Shown one piece after another: positions 38,304-47,158 of a stretch of 64,000 bases of DNA. Each line of letters opens with the position of its first letter. Position 1 is the first letter of the stretch. The stretch spans positions 4,477,501 through 4,541,500 of the forward strand of contig NZ_CP102263.1 of the NCBI RefSeq assembly GCF_025147485.1, given 5' to 3'. The notes under the pieces are model-generated. The model had not been told where the DNA came from. It made no database searches and worked only from the letters and a program-made list of their open reading frames with translations. This DNA comes from Bacteroides uniformis (GTDB taxonomy: Bacteria; Bacteroidota; Bacteroidia; Bacteroidales; Bacteroidaceae). Both the position numbers and the translations under genes were made by a program.

Positions 38304-39035
38304 TTAGCAGTTAAGCATGCTTGCCGCCGCCTCATCCAGCAGAAATTCACAGTTGGGATGAAGCTGAAGGATGGAAGCAGGAACATCTGTTGTCACAGGC
38401 CCTTCAAGCATCCGCTTGACAATATCCGCTTTATTAGTCCCTTTGGCAACCAGTACAATCCGGCGTGCCTGCATAATGTTCTTTATTCCCAAAGTAGCCC
38501 CTCCCAACTCTTTATCGGGAGGAGTACCCGTTTCTCTACGGATGCGTTCTTCCAGTTCCACATTCATCCGGGTCACCCATGCTTCACCGCCAAAGGGAGA
38601 TTCTGGCTGGTTGAATCCCAGATGTCCGTTCTCACCCAACCCTAAAATCAGCAAATCAATGCCGCCACGGTTCGCAATTTCCTGCTGGAAATCCCTGCAT
38701 GACTGTTCAAAATCACCAGAAATGGTAGGCAGCATCAAAAAATTCTCTTCCTTGATGCCCAATGTATCCATCAACTCCGTTTTCAGCATCGTGTAGCATG
38801 CTCCGGCATATTCGCGCGGCACATTCGTTACCTCATCCAATCCGAAGAAAGTAACGGTATCCACCTTAAACGGATATTTAGTATAGATTTCTCCCACCAA
38901 CCGATGAAGATTGCCGGTAGTACGTCCCGTCGAAAGTCCTATCACACTCTCCGGTTCATTCAACATCTGCCCGATGATGCGCCATGCAGCCGTGCAGTCA
39001 AACTCCTTTTCATTCTTTGTTATTGTTATTTTCAT
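38304..39035 (-). CDS. nagB: Glucosamine-6-phosphate deaminase
   Basis: Turns glucosamine 6-phosphate into fructose 6-phosphate and ammonia. The 243-residue protein has GLSTGRTTG (near residue 31), the DEV segment FFGLDEVTNVP (near 61) and the active-site LGLGENGHLGFN (near 125), all canonical. An in-frame ATG four codons earlier (39047) lies inside a repeat array, so the ATG at 39035 is preferred. It is 22 bp after the ROK kinase gene. Other deaminase copies may exist elsewhere; this one is part of the PUL. Confidence 0.93.
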   Translation of the reverse strand: MKITITKNEKEFDCTAAWRIIGQMLNEPESVIGLSTGRTTGNLHRLVGEIYTKYPFKVDTVTFFGLDEVTNVPREYAGACYTMLKTELMDTLGIKEENFLMLPTISGDFEQSCRDFQQEIANRGGIDLLILGLGENGHLGFNQPESPFGGEAWVTRMNVELEERIRRETGTPPDKELGGATLGIKNIMQARRIVLVAKGTNKADIVKRMLEGPVTTDVPASILQLHPNCEFLLDEAAASMLNC

Positions 39036-39067
39036 ATTCTTAATCATTAATTCCTAATCACATATTC
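39033..39067. repeat. Seven-base-period array between ROK kinase and nagB
   Basis: Five in-register heptamers: CATATTC, TTAATCA, TTAATTC, CTAATCA, CATATTC. The first holds the nagB start and the region holds the stop of the ROK gene (39058-39060), both on the minus strand. Confidence 0.75.
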
Positions 39068-39999
39068 ATCGCCACCGCGCCGGCCCCCAGAAGCCCGATA
39101 AATCCGGGATTCAGTTTCGTAATGACAACCCCGTTGCTGACAAAACGCATGGTCGTAGGATGAAGTTTCTCCAGAATCTTCTCGTGCATATACCCGTCGG
39201 CCACAATGCCTCCACCCAACACCACCGTGTCCGGGTCAATCACACGTACCAGATTCATGATAAGATTGGCAAGCGCCTCAGCTGCATTCTCCACCAGCAC
39301 CGTACAGAGAGGGTCACCTTTCTGACTAAGTGCAAACACCTCACTCACAATCACCCGTTCCCCTTTTTCAGCCGGAATATGCAGGCCGGTCTCATACTGG
39401 TTGCGGAGCAGACGGGCACAATTGTCAAAACCTATGCCGGCAGCAATCGCCTCCACACAGTCCATCCGTCCACAACCGCATTTAATGCCTATGTTCACAC
39501 CTACACGCACGTGTCCCACTTCGCCGGCATTGAAATGGCTGCCACGGATTTGTCTCCCATTTATCACCGTACCCACGGCAATGCCTGTACCTATATTTAC
39601 GTATATGAAGTTTTTGGAAATTTGTCCGAATCCCCAGACGCGTTCGGCTCTTGTAGCGCTCTTCACATCATTGTCTATATGGCAAGGCATGCCATATATA
39701 TCCGACAGTTCCTTTGCCAACTCAATCCTCTGTGTCCTGCTCGGGTCAATCTGCAGCCAGACACCTTCGTTGGGATCTACACGCCCTATCAGCCCAACAC
39801 CCATCGCTACCGGTTTCTGGTCATACCAGCCCACGGTACGGATATAATCATCGAGCGACGACTTGATGATTTCCAGCGCAGCCTGCTGATTAAAGTAACC
39901 GGAGTCATATTTCTTATACCTCAAAATGTTGCCACGGCTATCCATTTCGCCAATCAGCAACTTCGTGCCTCCTAAATCAAGACCTAAATACGTTTCCAT
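39058..39999 (-). CDS. ROK family sugar kinase
   Basis: A 313-residue cytoplasmic kinase with the N-terminal ATP motif LGLDLGGTKLLIG, the ROK histidine in GEVGHVRVG (near residue 166) and the zinc motif CGCGRMDCVE (near 182), and no DNA-binding domain, so it is a kinase rather than a NagC-like repressor. ROK kinases of Bacteroides act on glucose, mannose, GlcNAc or glucosamine. Next to nagB, phosphorylation of an amino sugar is likely. It begins the leftward ROK-nagB-MFS-GH18 run. Confidence 0.9.
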   Translation of the reverse strand: METYLGLDLGGTKLLIGEMDSRGNILRYKKYDSGYFNQQAALEIIKSSLDDYIRTVGWYDQKPVAMGVGLIGRVDPNEGVWLQIDPSRTQRIELAKELSDIYGMPCHIDNDVKSATRAERVWGFGQISKNFIYVNIGTGIAVGTVINGRQIRGSHFNAGEVGHVRVGVNIGIKCGCGRMDCVEAIAAGIGFDNCARLLRNQYETGLHIPAEKGERVIVSEVFALSQKGDPLCTVLVENAAEALANLIMNLVRVIDPDTVVLGGGIVADGYMHEKILEKLHPTTMRFVSNGVVITKLNPGFIGLLGAGAVAMNM

Positions 40000-40035
40000 T
40001 TTTTATATGCGTTTTTTAATATTGTTTACTGTCCA

Positions 40036-40047
40036 CAATATTACGCA
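40036..40047 (-). promoter_or_regulatory. Shared 12-base box before the ROK kinase gene
   Basis: TGCGTAATATTG on the minus strand, 37 bases before the ROK start. The identical 12 bases lie before the regulator gene (44087-44098). It contains a one-mismatch -7 box (TAATATTG), so it may be promoter, operator or both. Confidence 0.5.
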
Positions 40048-40129
40048 CTATCAGGGAGACAAGGGTTTATTCTCTGACAAAAAAGGTTTAATACTTGTCA
40101 GCGGTGGTTCAAAAGCAGTCTTCATGGCT

Positions 40130-43100
40130 CTAAATTTTGCTGGGACTGGTGCCAAACTGCTTTTTGAAGCATGTACTAAAATATTTCGGGTCAGAAAATC
40201 CGACCATATTCGCCACTTCCCCTATCGAATATTTCCGGGAAACCAGCAGCTCTTTTGCCTTGTTCAAACGGACAATGCGGATGAAGTCATTCGGTCCCTG
40301 CCCGGTCAGCGTCTTTATTTTATTGTAGACAGAAGTGCGGCTCATGCCCAGCATCCGGCAGAAGTCATTGATGGAGAATTCCGAATCGGACAACTCCTCC
40401 TCAATCACTTTCATAACCTTGTCCAGAAACTCCTTGTCCAACTGGCTGGTATAGTCTGTCTCTTCGGGCTGCGCATCCATCGCCAACACGGTTTCGCGCA
40501 AATGCTGCCTATTCTGAAGAATATTCCTGATACGTACTTTCAGCACAGACAAGTCAAAAGGCTTGATGATGTAGTCATTGGCACCGGCTTCCAGTCCGAA
40601 GATGATATTTTCCCTCTCACTCAGTGCGGTCAGTAATATAATAGGTATATGGCTTGTATCTACCGATGATTTCAGAATCCGGCACAATTCATCACCTTCC
40701 AGTACCGGCATCACAATGTCCGAGATAATGATATCAGGATTGATTTCCCTTGCCGTCTCCAATGCCTTTCCGCCGTCGGGCACGGCAACTACCTTATATT
40801 CGGAAGACAAGCTGTCCACCAGATACTCCCTCATATCCGCATCGTCCTCTGCCAGAAGAAGGACATTCTTCCCGGCACGTTCCGTTTCTTCATGCACAGC
40901 CCCGGTAGCGGCCTGAGCTTCTTCCCGGCCGTCAGCCTTCGCTTCCACCGCCACGCTCGCCTTTATCCTCTGCGGGAAAGTTACCGTAAACGTAGTTCCC
41001 TGTCCTTCCACGCTACTGAAAGAGATGGTGCCGTGATGCTGTTTCACAATGCGGCGCGTAATCATCAGACCGATGCCCGAACCGGTTTCCTCAAAGTTCA
41101 TGGCATTCTGGGCTCTATAATATTCGTGGAAGATATTGCCCTGCTCCTCTTTCGGAATGCCGATGCCCGTATCCTTCACTTCAATAGTCCATTTCTTTCT
41201 TGCAGTCTTCACCAGTATATGGATGACTCCCTTCTCTGTATACTTCAAGGCATTGGAGAGCAGATTGTCTATGATATGATCCATCTTCTCCCGGTCAATC
41301 CAAACCTTGGGCATATCCGGCTCCACCTCCAACTCTATCCCGACGCTCTTCTGCATGGCAGCTAAGTGAAACTCCGCCATTTTTTCCTCCAGATAAGCCT
41401 TAATGTCGTATGGAGAAACCTTCAGACACTCCTCGGCATGCAGTTCCGTTTTCTGCAACTCAAGCAGTTGAGTAATCATTCCCATCAGTTTTTCCACATT
41501 CTTCATAGCCACCGCAACGGTTTTCTTACCCTGCTCCGGAAGTCCCTCCTGCGCTTCGAGCTCGCTCAGCGGAGCCTTTATTAAAGTAACCGGTGTACGG
41601 ATATCATGGGCTATACTGATAAAGGAACGTATCTTGTCCCTTATACGCCCCTCGTTCACCTTATGCCTCCTATACTGCACAAACATGTAGACAAAGACAG
41701 ACAACAAAATGAAATAGATGAACAGCGCCCACCACGAAACCCAGTAAGGGTTATGAATGACAATATCCAGACTTCTTTCTCCCACCTGCTGCCCGGTGTA
41801 TTTATCAAATGCCCGCAAGCGGAATACATACTTACCGGACGAGAGATTCATATAGCTCACGTTCCGCACTGAATTGGAGTGTTCCCACTCTTCATTGTGA
41901 TTTTCGAGCCTATACTCATACCTGATACGATGCGGGACTGCAAAGTTGATGGCAGAGAAGGAAATAGAGAAGGAGTTTTGATTATACTTCAAATCTATTT
42001 TCCGGGTATCATTGATATTCGTTTGCAAAAGAGAGCCTTTCATTCCCGCTTTGACCGATTCATAAAGCAGTTTAAAGTCTGTCAGAATCAGCTCAACGGG
42101 TGCATGAGTCCCCAAGTCCAAAGACGGGAGAAAGGAAAGAACCCCTTCTGCGGTGCCGAAAGCAAGACATCCATTCTTCAACTTAAGGGCAGCATTCGGA
42201 TTGTAATATCCCCAGCTGACATCCAAAAAATCATTGGCACTGATGATAATATCCCGGGAGCAGTCCAAGCAATACAATTCCTTCTCCGTACTGAACCAGA
42301 TACGCCCTTCGTTATCCTCCAGCAGGCTGTTGATGGAATTGGAAACCAGATTGTCATCTACGGTATAGGCATGCGCCTCTTTCCCATCCGGCCCAACACG
42401 TATAAGGCCTTCCCCGTCTGTAGCCAGCCAGGTATCGCCGGATGAGGACTGCATCAGGCAACGGACAGGATAATGCAGAGAGATGTCTCCAAACGTCTGA
42501 TGCCACTGCATGTCTCCCGACTTCTTATCAAAGACGGCCAACCCGCTGCAACCGGCAATCAGTAATGAGCCCCCCTTACCCGGCTTTATGTCACCTATGC
42601 AATCAATCGGGTAATATGTATAAGTATCCGTCCGTATATCGTAACGGGTAAACTCTCCTTCAATACCACCGAACCAGACATAATCCCCTTCCGCATAAAT
42701 GGCATAAACATAGTCGGTGGCCATTCCCTTCTCCGGATGTGCATTTCTTTTCTCTTTCTTCTGTACCCGTCCGGTCTGTTTATGAATACAATAGACACCG
42801 ATACCATAGCCACCTACCCAGATGTTTCCCCCGGAGTCTTCGGCAAGTGCCAATACCACTTTGCCACTATATTCCGTACCGTCCAGATAGTGGGTCCATT
42901 TGCGTGACCGAGGTTGATAGAGGCTGACGCCGTTGTTTGTACCATACCAATAATCTCCCTCCGAGTCCTGAAACATCACATTTACATGGTCCGACTTCAG
43001 GGAATTATCATTATTGCGTTCGTGCCTGATTCTATAGACATCCGGCATCTCCGGATCCAGATAGCTGATGCCATTCGTAGAAGTGCCAATCCATACAACT

Positions 43101-44062
43101 CCGGATTCATCCACACAAATATCGGATACCGTATTACCACTCAAGCTTTTGTCATCATCCCCGTTATTCATATAATGGTTCAAAAGTTCTCCGGTAGCGA
43201 CATCCATGCAAAAAACACCTGCACCGTCGGCTCCCACCAGCAGCAAATTATCCTTTGTCCTTGCAAACGAACGGATAGGTACATGAGGAATCCGGTCATT
43301 CAAGGAATGTATTTGCCCTTCGGGACCGTCAAGCACAAATACGCCGTTTGAAAAGGTACCGATGAACAGCTTCGCTCCGAAGACATAGAGCGATTCCACA
43401 TGCATCTCTGTATGCAGGTCAACCGGCCTCGTCTCAAAAGACGAAGAACCTGCCGCTCCTGCCTTCGTCAGCCGGAAGACACCCTTGTCGGTGCCTGCAA
43501 AAAACACTTCATCTTCCATTTGGACCATGCAACGGACAGATTGCCCCTTCAATCCGGCAAAAGACAGTCCTGCACTTTCTTCCCAAGAATAAAGCCCCTT
43601 CGACATACACAACCACAAACGGTTTTCGTCATCAAACAGCATATTATACAATACCGGAGAAGGCAGGTAATCGGCCAAGTCCACACGCAATTGGAAAGAG
43701 TCCGTCAGTTTGTTGTATGCATAGATTTTTCCATTCTTCAATGCAACCCAGACAATACCCTCCTTATCACACATCATGGTAGTGGAAGACTGGATATTGT
43801 CCCTGGAATCAACCATTCCGTCCAGCTTGTAATGCTTGATTTCATTCCCGTCATAACGATCTATCCCGACATGAGTATACACCCAGACAAATCCGGCTGA
43901 ATCCTTGTTTATCTGGAATACTTGCCGACTGCCCAATCCCTCCTTGATACCCAAGGTGCGGAATGAACCGGCAAACAAGTCAGCGGACAAAAAAACGAAC
44001 ACCCATAACAGCAAAAATGTACATGCAACGGATTTATATGGAAACGGATATGGAGCAGACAT
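40130..44062 (-). CDS. Hybrid two-component system regulator
   Basis: A 1310-residue one-protein two-component system. Signal peptide (about 1-32), a periplasmic sensor made of two seven-bladed propellers of repeated strands (about 35-690) and a Y_Y_Y domain (about 700-770), one membrane helix (about 777-798), a histidine kinase with His819 in IAHDIRTP and an ATPase domain with DTGIGIP, a receiver with Asp1115 in IISDIVMP, and a C-terminal AraC-type helix-turn-helix (GMSRTSVYNKIKTLTG). Such proteins bind an oligosaccharide in the periplasm and switch on the adjacent PUL. It closes the second PUL. Confidence 0.95.
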   Translation of the reverse strand: MSAPYPFPYKSVACTFLLLWVFVFLSADLFAGSFRTLGIKEGLGSRQVFQINKDSAGFVWVYTHVGIDRYDGNEIKHYKLDGMVDSRDNIQSSTTMMCDKEGIVWVALKNGKIYAYNKLTDSFQLRVDLADYLPSPVLYNMLFDDENRLWLCMSKGLYSWEESAGLSFAGLKGQSVRCMVQMEDEVFFAGTDKGVFRLTKAGAAGSSSFETRPVDLHTEMHVESLYVFGAKLFIGTFSNGVFVLDGPEGQIHSLNDRIPHVPIRSFARTKDNLLLVGADGAGVFCMDVATGELLNHYMNNGDDDKSLSGNTVSDICVDESGVVWIGTSTNGISYLDPEMPDVYRIRHERNNDNSLKSDHVNVMFQDSEGDYWYGTNNGVSLYQPRSRKWTHYLDGTEYSGKVVLALAEDSGGNIWVGGYGIGVYCIHKQTGRVQKKEKRNAHPEKGMATDYVYAIYAEGDYVWFGGIEGEFTRYDIRTDTYTYYPIDCIGDIKPGKGGSLLIAGCSGLAVFDKKSGDMQWHQTFGDISLHYPVRCLMQSSSGDTWLATDGEGLIRVGPDGKEAHAYTVDDNLVSNSINSLLEDNEGRIWFSTEKELYCLDCSRDIIISANDFLDVSWGYYNPNAALKLKNGCLAFGTAEGVLSFLPSLDLGTHAPVELILTDFKLLYESVKAGMKGSLLQTNINDTRKIDLKYNQNSFSISFSAINFAVPHRIRYEYRLENHNEEWEHSNSVRNVSYMNLSSGKYVFRLRAFDKYTGQQVGERSLDIVIHNPYWVSWWALFIYFILLSVFVYMFVQYRRHKVNEGRIRDKIRSFISIAHDIRTPVTLIKAPLSELEAQEGLPEQGKKTVAVAMKNVEKLMGMITQLLELQKTELHAEECLKVSPYDIKAYLEEKMAEFHLAAMQKSVGIELEVEPDMPKVWIDREKMDHIIDNLLSNALKYTEKGVIHILVKTARKKWTIEVKDTGIGIPKEEQGNIFHEYYRAQNAMNFEETGSGIGLMITRRIVKQHHGTISFSSVEGQGTTFTVTFPQRIKASVAVEAKADGREEAQAATGAVHEETERAGKNVLLLAEDDADMREYLVDSLSSEYKVVAVPDGGKALETAREINPDIIISDIVMPVLEGDELCRILKSSVDTSHIPIILLTALSERENIIFGLEAGANDYIIKPFDLSVLKVRIRNILQNRQHLRETVLAMDAQPEETDYTSQLDKEFLDKVMKVIEEELSDSEFSINDFCRMLGMSRTSVYNKIKTLTGQGPNDFIRIVRLNKAKELLVSRKYSIGEVANMVGFSDPKYFSTCFKKQFGTSPSKI

Positions 44063-44086
44063 AGGTCATATATTGTTTTTCGGATG

Positions 44087-44098
44087 CAATATTACGCA
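44087..44098 (-). promoter_or_regulatory. Shared 12-base box before the regulator gene
   Basis: TGCGTAATATTG on the minus strand, 25 bases before the start; same 12 bases as at 40036-40047. Confidence 0.45.
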
Positions 44099-44149
44099 TA
44101 AATATAAAAAAAACGGTCGAAAAACTATCCGAATAGGTTCGATTTCTAT

Positions 44150-44157
44150 TACTTTTG
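44150..44157 (+). promoter_or_regulatory. -7 box of the receiver/PPDK-N gene
   Basis: TACTTTTG, 30 bases before the start codon; no clear -33 element. Confidence 0.5.
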
Positions 44158-44187
44158 CCTTCCGAAACCAACAAATCATGAGAAGCC

Positions 44188-47157
44188 ATGCTCAGTAAGT
44201 TCAAATTAAACCAGCTCTATTTCAAGGACACACAGTTTGCCAACCTCATGACACGGCGCATTTTCAACGTCCTTCTGATAGCCAATCCTTACGATGCTTT
44301 CATGCTGGAAGATGACGGCCGCATCGACGAAAAGATATTCAATGAATACACTTCGCTCTCCTTGCGCTACCCTCCCCGTTTCACGCAGGTTTCCACTTGC
44401 GAGGAGGCGCTGACACAGCTGTCCTCCATCTCTTTCGACCTCATCATCTGCATGCCGGGCACGGGAGACAACGACAGCTTCGACGTGGCACGATACATCA
44501 AAAACCTGTATGAACAGATTCCGATGGTGATACTTACCCCTTTCAGCCACGGCATCACCAAGCGTATTGCCAATGAAGACCTCAGTCCCTTTGAGTATGT
44601 GTTCTGCTGGCTGGGAAACACCGACTTGCTGGTTTCCATCATCAAGCTGATAGAGGACAAGATGAACCTGGAGCACGACGTCAACGAAGTGGGTGTGCAG
44701 CTCATCCTGCTGGTGGAAGACGGCATCCGCTTTTACTCCTCCATCCTGCCCAATCTGTATAAATTCGTATTGAAGCAGAGCCAGGAATTCTCTACTGAAG
44801 CACTGAATGCCCACCAGCGCACACTGCGCATGAGGGGACGTCCCAAAATTGTACTGGCACGTACCTATGAAGAAGCCTTTGGCATCTACCAAAAATATAA
44901 GAATAATATATTAGGTGTCATCACCGACGTACGCTTCCCCCGCGTAGAACGGGGCGAGAAGGACGGACTGGCCGGTATCAAGCTCTGTGCCGCCATCCGC
45001 AAGGAAGACCCGTTTGTACCCCTTATCATACAGTCCAGCGAATCGGACAACGTAGCGTATGCAGCCAAATACGATGCCGCCTTCATCGACAAGAATTCCA
45101 AAAAGATGGATGTGGACCTGCGCCGTATTGTATCAGACAATTTCGGCTTCGGCGACTTTATCTTCCGCAACCCGGACACGCTGGAAGAAATTGCCCGCGT
45201 AAAGAATCTCAAAGAGCTGCAGAACATTCTTTTTGCTGTTCCGGCAGAATCATTCCTTTACCACATCAGCCGCAACCACGTCAGCCGCTGGCTCTACTCG
45301 CGTGCCATGTTTCCCGTGGCAGAGTTCCTGCGGCCCATCACCTGGAATAGCTTGCAAGACGTGGATGCCCACCGTAAAATTATCTTCGAGGCTATCGTGA
45401 AATACCGCAAGATGAAAAACCAGGGAGTAGTGGCAGTCTTCAGGCGCGACCGCTTTGACCGATACTCCAACTTTGCCCGTATTGGCGACGGTTCGCTGGG
45501 AGGCAAGGGGCGCGGACTGGCTTTCATCGACAACCTGGTGAAGCATCACCCCGAGTTCGAAGAGTTTGAGAATGCCCGTGTCGCCATCCCCAAGACCATC
45601 GTGCTCTGTACCGATGTGTTCGACGAGTTTATGGATACCAACAATCTGTATCAGATAGCCTTGTCCGATGCCGACGATGACGTCATCCTGCGCTACTTCC
45701 TCAAAGCAAAGCTGCCCGACCGCCTGGTGGAGGACTTCTTCACCTTCTTCGACGTGGTGAAGTCGCCCCTTGCCATCCGTTCGTCCTCGTTGTTGGAAGA
45801 CTCGCACTACCAACCCTTCGCCGGTATCTACAACACCTATATGATTCCCTATCTGGACGACAAGTACGAGATGCTGCGCATGCTGAGCGATGCCATCAAG
45901 GGAGTATATGCTTCGGTCTACTTCCGCGACTCGAAGGCATACATGCAGGCAACGAGCAACGTTATCGACCAGGAAAAGATGGCTGTCATCCTGCAAGAGG
46001 TAGTGGGCAACCAGTATGGTGACCGCTACTACCCCAGCATGTCCGGTGTGGCACGTTCGCTCAACTACTACCCCATCGGCGACGAGAAGGCAGAAGAAGG
46101 TATCGTCAATCTGGCGCTCGGTTTAGGTAAATACATCGTGGACGGTGGCATGACGCTCCGCTTCTCGCCCTATCACCCCAACCAGGTGCTGCAAACCAGC
46201 GAAATGGAGATTGCCCTCAAAGAGACTCAGACCCGCTTCTATGCCCTCGACCTGCGCAATGCCGGTCACGACTTCTCCATCGACGACGGCTTCAACCTGC
46301 TGAAACTGCACGTCAAAGAAGCGGAAAAGGACGGAGCACTGAACTACATAGCCTCCACCTACGACCCTTACGACCAGATTATCCGCGACGGGCTTTATCC
46401 CGGCGGACGCAAAGTCATCACCTTTGCCAACATCCTGCAACACGACGTATTCCCCCTGCCACGCATCCTGCAACTGGCTTTGAAATACGGAGAGCAGGAG
46501 ATGCGCCGTCCCGTAGAGATAGAGTTTGCCGCCACCATGAGCCGCGAGAAGGACAAAACCGGCACCTTCTACCTGCTGCAAATCCGCCCGATAGTCGACA
46601 CCAAGGAGATGCTGGATGAAGACCTTACCGCCATTCCGGACGACCAGGTACTGCTCCGTTCCAACAACTCATTGGGACATGGCATCATGAACGAGATACA
46701 TGACATTATCTATGTGAAGACAGACGACTATAGTGCCTCCCACAACCAGGAGATTGCCTGGGAGATAGAGAAGCTGAACCAGCAGTTCCTGGACGAAGGC
46801 CGCAACTATGTCCTTGTAGGTCCCGGACGCTGGGGTAGCAGTGACACCTGGCTCGGCATCCCCGTGAAGTGGCCGCACATCAGCGCTGCCCGCGTGATAG
46901 TGGAAGCCGGACTGACCAACTACCGGGTAGACCCCAGCCAGGGAACCCACTTCTTCCAGAACCTGACCTCCTTTGGAGTGGGATACTTTACCATCAACGC
47001 CTTTATGAATGACGGCGTATACAACCAGGAATTCCTGAATGCACAGCCTGCCGTACACGAGACGAAGTACCTGCGGCATGTACATTTCCACCAGCCGATG
47101 GTGGTAAAGATGGATGGCAAGAAGAAACTGGGAGTGGTGCTGATGCCCGAAGAATAA
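44188..47157 (+). CDS. Receiver-like domains fused to a PEP/pyruvate-dikinase ATP-binding domain
   Basis: A 989-residue soluble protein. Residues about 26-156 look like a receiver domain without its phospho-acceptor (Cys88 in LIICMP). Residues about 170-310 form a second receiver with acidic E177/D178, acceptor Asp247 in GVITDVRFP and Lys302. From about residue 430 a PPDK/PEP-synthase type ATP-grasp region follows (GDGSLGGKGRGLAF; AIRSSSLLEDS; EIEFAAT and LLQIRPI). The swivelling phosphohistidine domain and the PEP barrel are not seen, so it is not a full PEP synthase. Function unknown; an ATP-dependent phosphotransfer step gated by phosphorylation is a guess. Its start lies 125 bp from the divergent PUL regulator. 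Confidence 0.8.
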   Translation: MLSKFKLNQLYFKDTQFANLMTRRIFNVLLIANPYDAFMLEDDGRIDEKIFNEYTSLSLRYPPRFTQVSTCEEALTQLSSISFDLIICMPGTGDNDSFDVARYIKNLYEQIPMVILTPFSHGITKRIANEDLSPFEYVFCWLGNTDLLVSIIKLIEDKMNLEHDVNEVGVQLILLVEDGIRFYSSILPNLYKFVLKQSQEFSTEALNAHQRTLRMRGRPKIVLARTYEEAFGIYQKYKNNILGVITDVRFPRVERGEKDGLAGIKLCAAIRKEDPFVPLIIQSSESDNVAYAAKYDAAFIDKNSKKMDVDLRRIVSDNFGFGDFIFRNPDTLEEIARVKNLKELQNILFAVPAESFLYHISRNHVSRWLYSRAMFPVAEFLRPITWNSLQDVDAHRKIIFEAIVKYRKMKNQGVVAVFRRDRFDRYSNFARIGDGSLGGKGRGLAFIDNLVKHHPEFEEFENARVAIPKTIVLCTDVFDEFMDTNNLYQIALSDADDDVILRYFLKAKLPDRLVEDFFTFFDVVKSPLAIRSSSLLEDSHYQPFAGIYNTYMIPYLDDKYEMLRMLSDAIKGVYASVYFRDSKAYMQATSNVIDQEKMAVILQEVVGNQYGDRYYPSMSGVARSLNYYPIGDEKAEEGIVNLALGLGKYIVDGGMTLRFSPYHPNQVLQTSEMEIALKETQTRFYALDLRNAGHDFSIDDGFNLLKLHVKEAEKDGALNYIASTYDPYDQIIRDGLYPGGRKVITFANILQHDVFPLPRILQLALKYGEQEMRRPVEIEFAATMSREKDKTGTFYLLQIRPIVDTKEMLDEDLTAIPDDQVLLRSNNSLGHGIMNEIHDIIYVKTDDYSASHNQEIAWEIEKLNQQFLDEGRNYVLVGPGRWGSSDTWLGIPVKWPHISAARVIVEAGLTNYRVDPSQGTHFFQNLTSFGVGYFTINAFMNDGVYNQEFLNAQPAVHETKYLRHVHFHQPMVVKMDGKKKLGVVLMPEE

Positions 47158-47158
47158 A

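Noticed and set aside
39058..39999. NagC-type ROK repressor
   Set aside because: There is no N-terminal helix-turn-helix; the chain begins directly with the kinase ATP motif.
45250..45996. 248-residue reading frame antisense to the receiver/PPDK-N gene
   Set aside because: Lacks any family motif and is explained by codon bias of the opposite strand.
44188..47157. Complete phosphoenolpyruvate synthase
   Set aside because: No phosphohistidine TGG-x-x-S/T-H motif and no PEP-binding barrel motif could be found in the protein.
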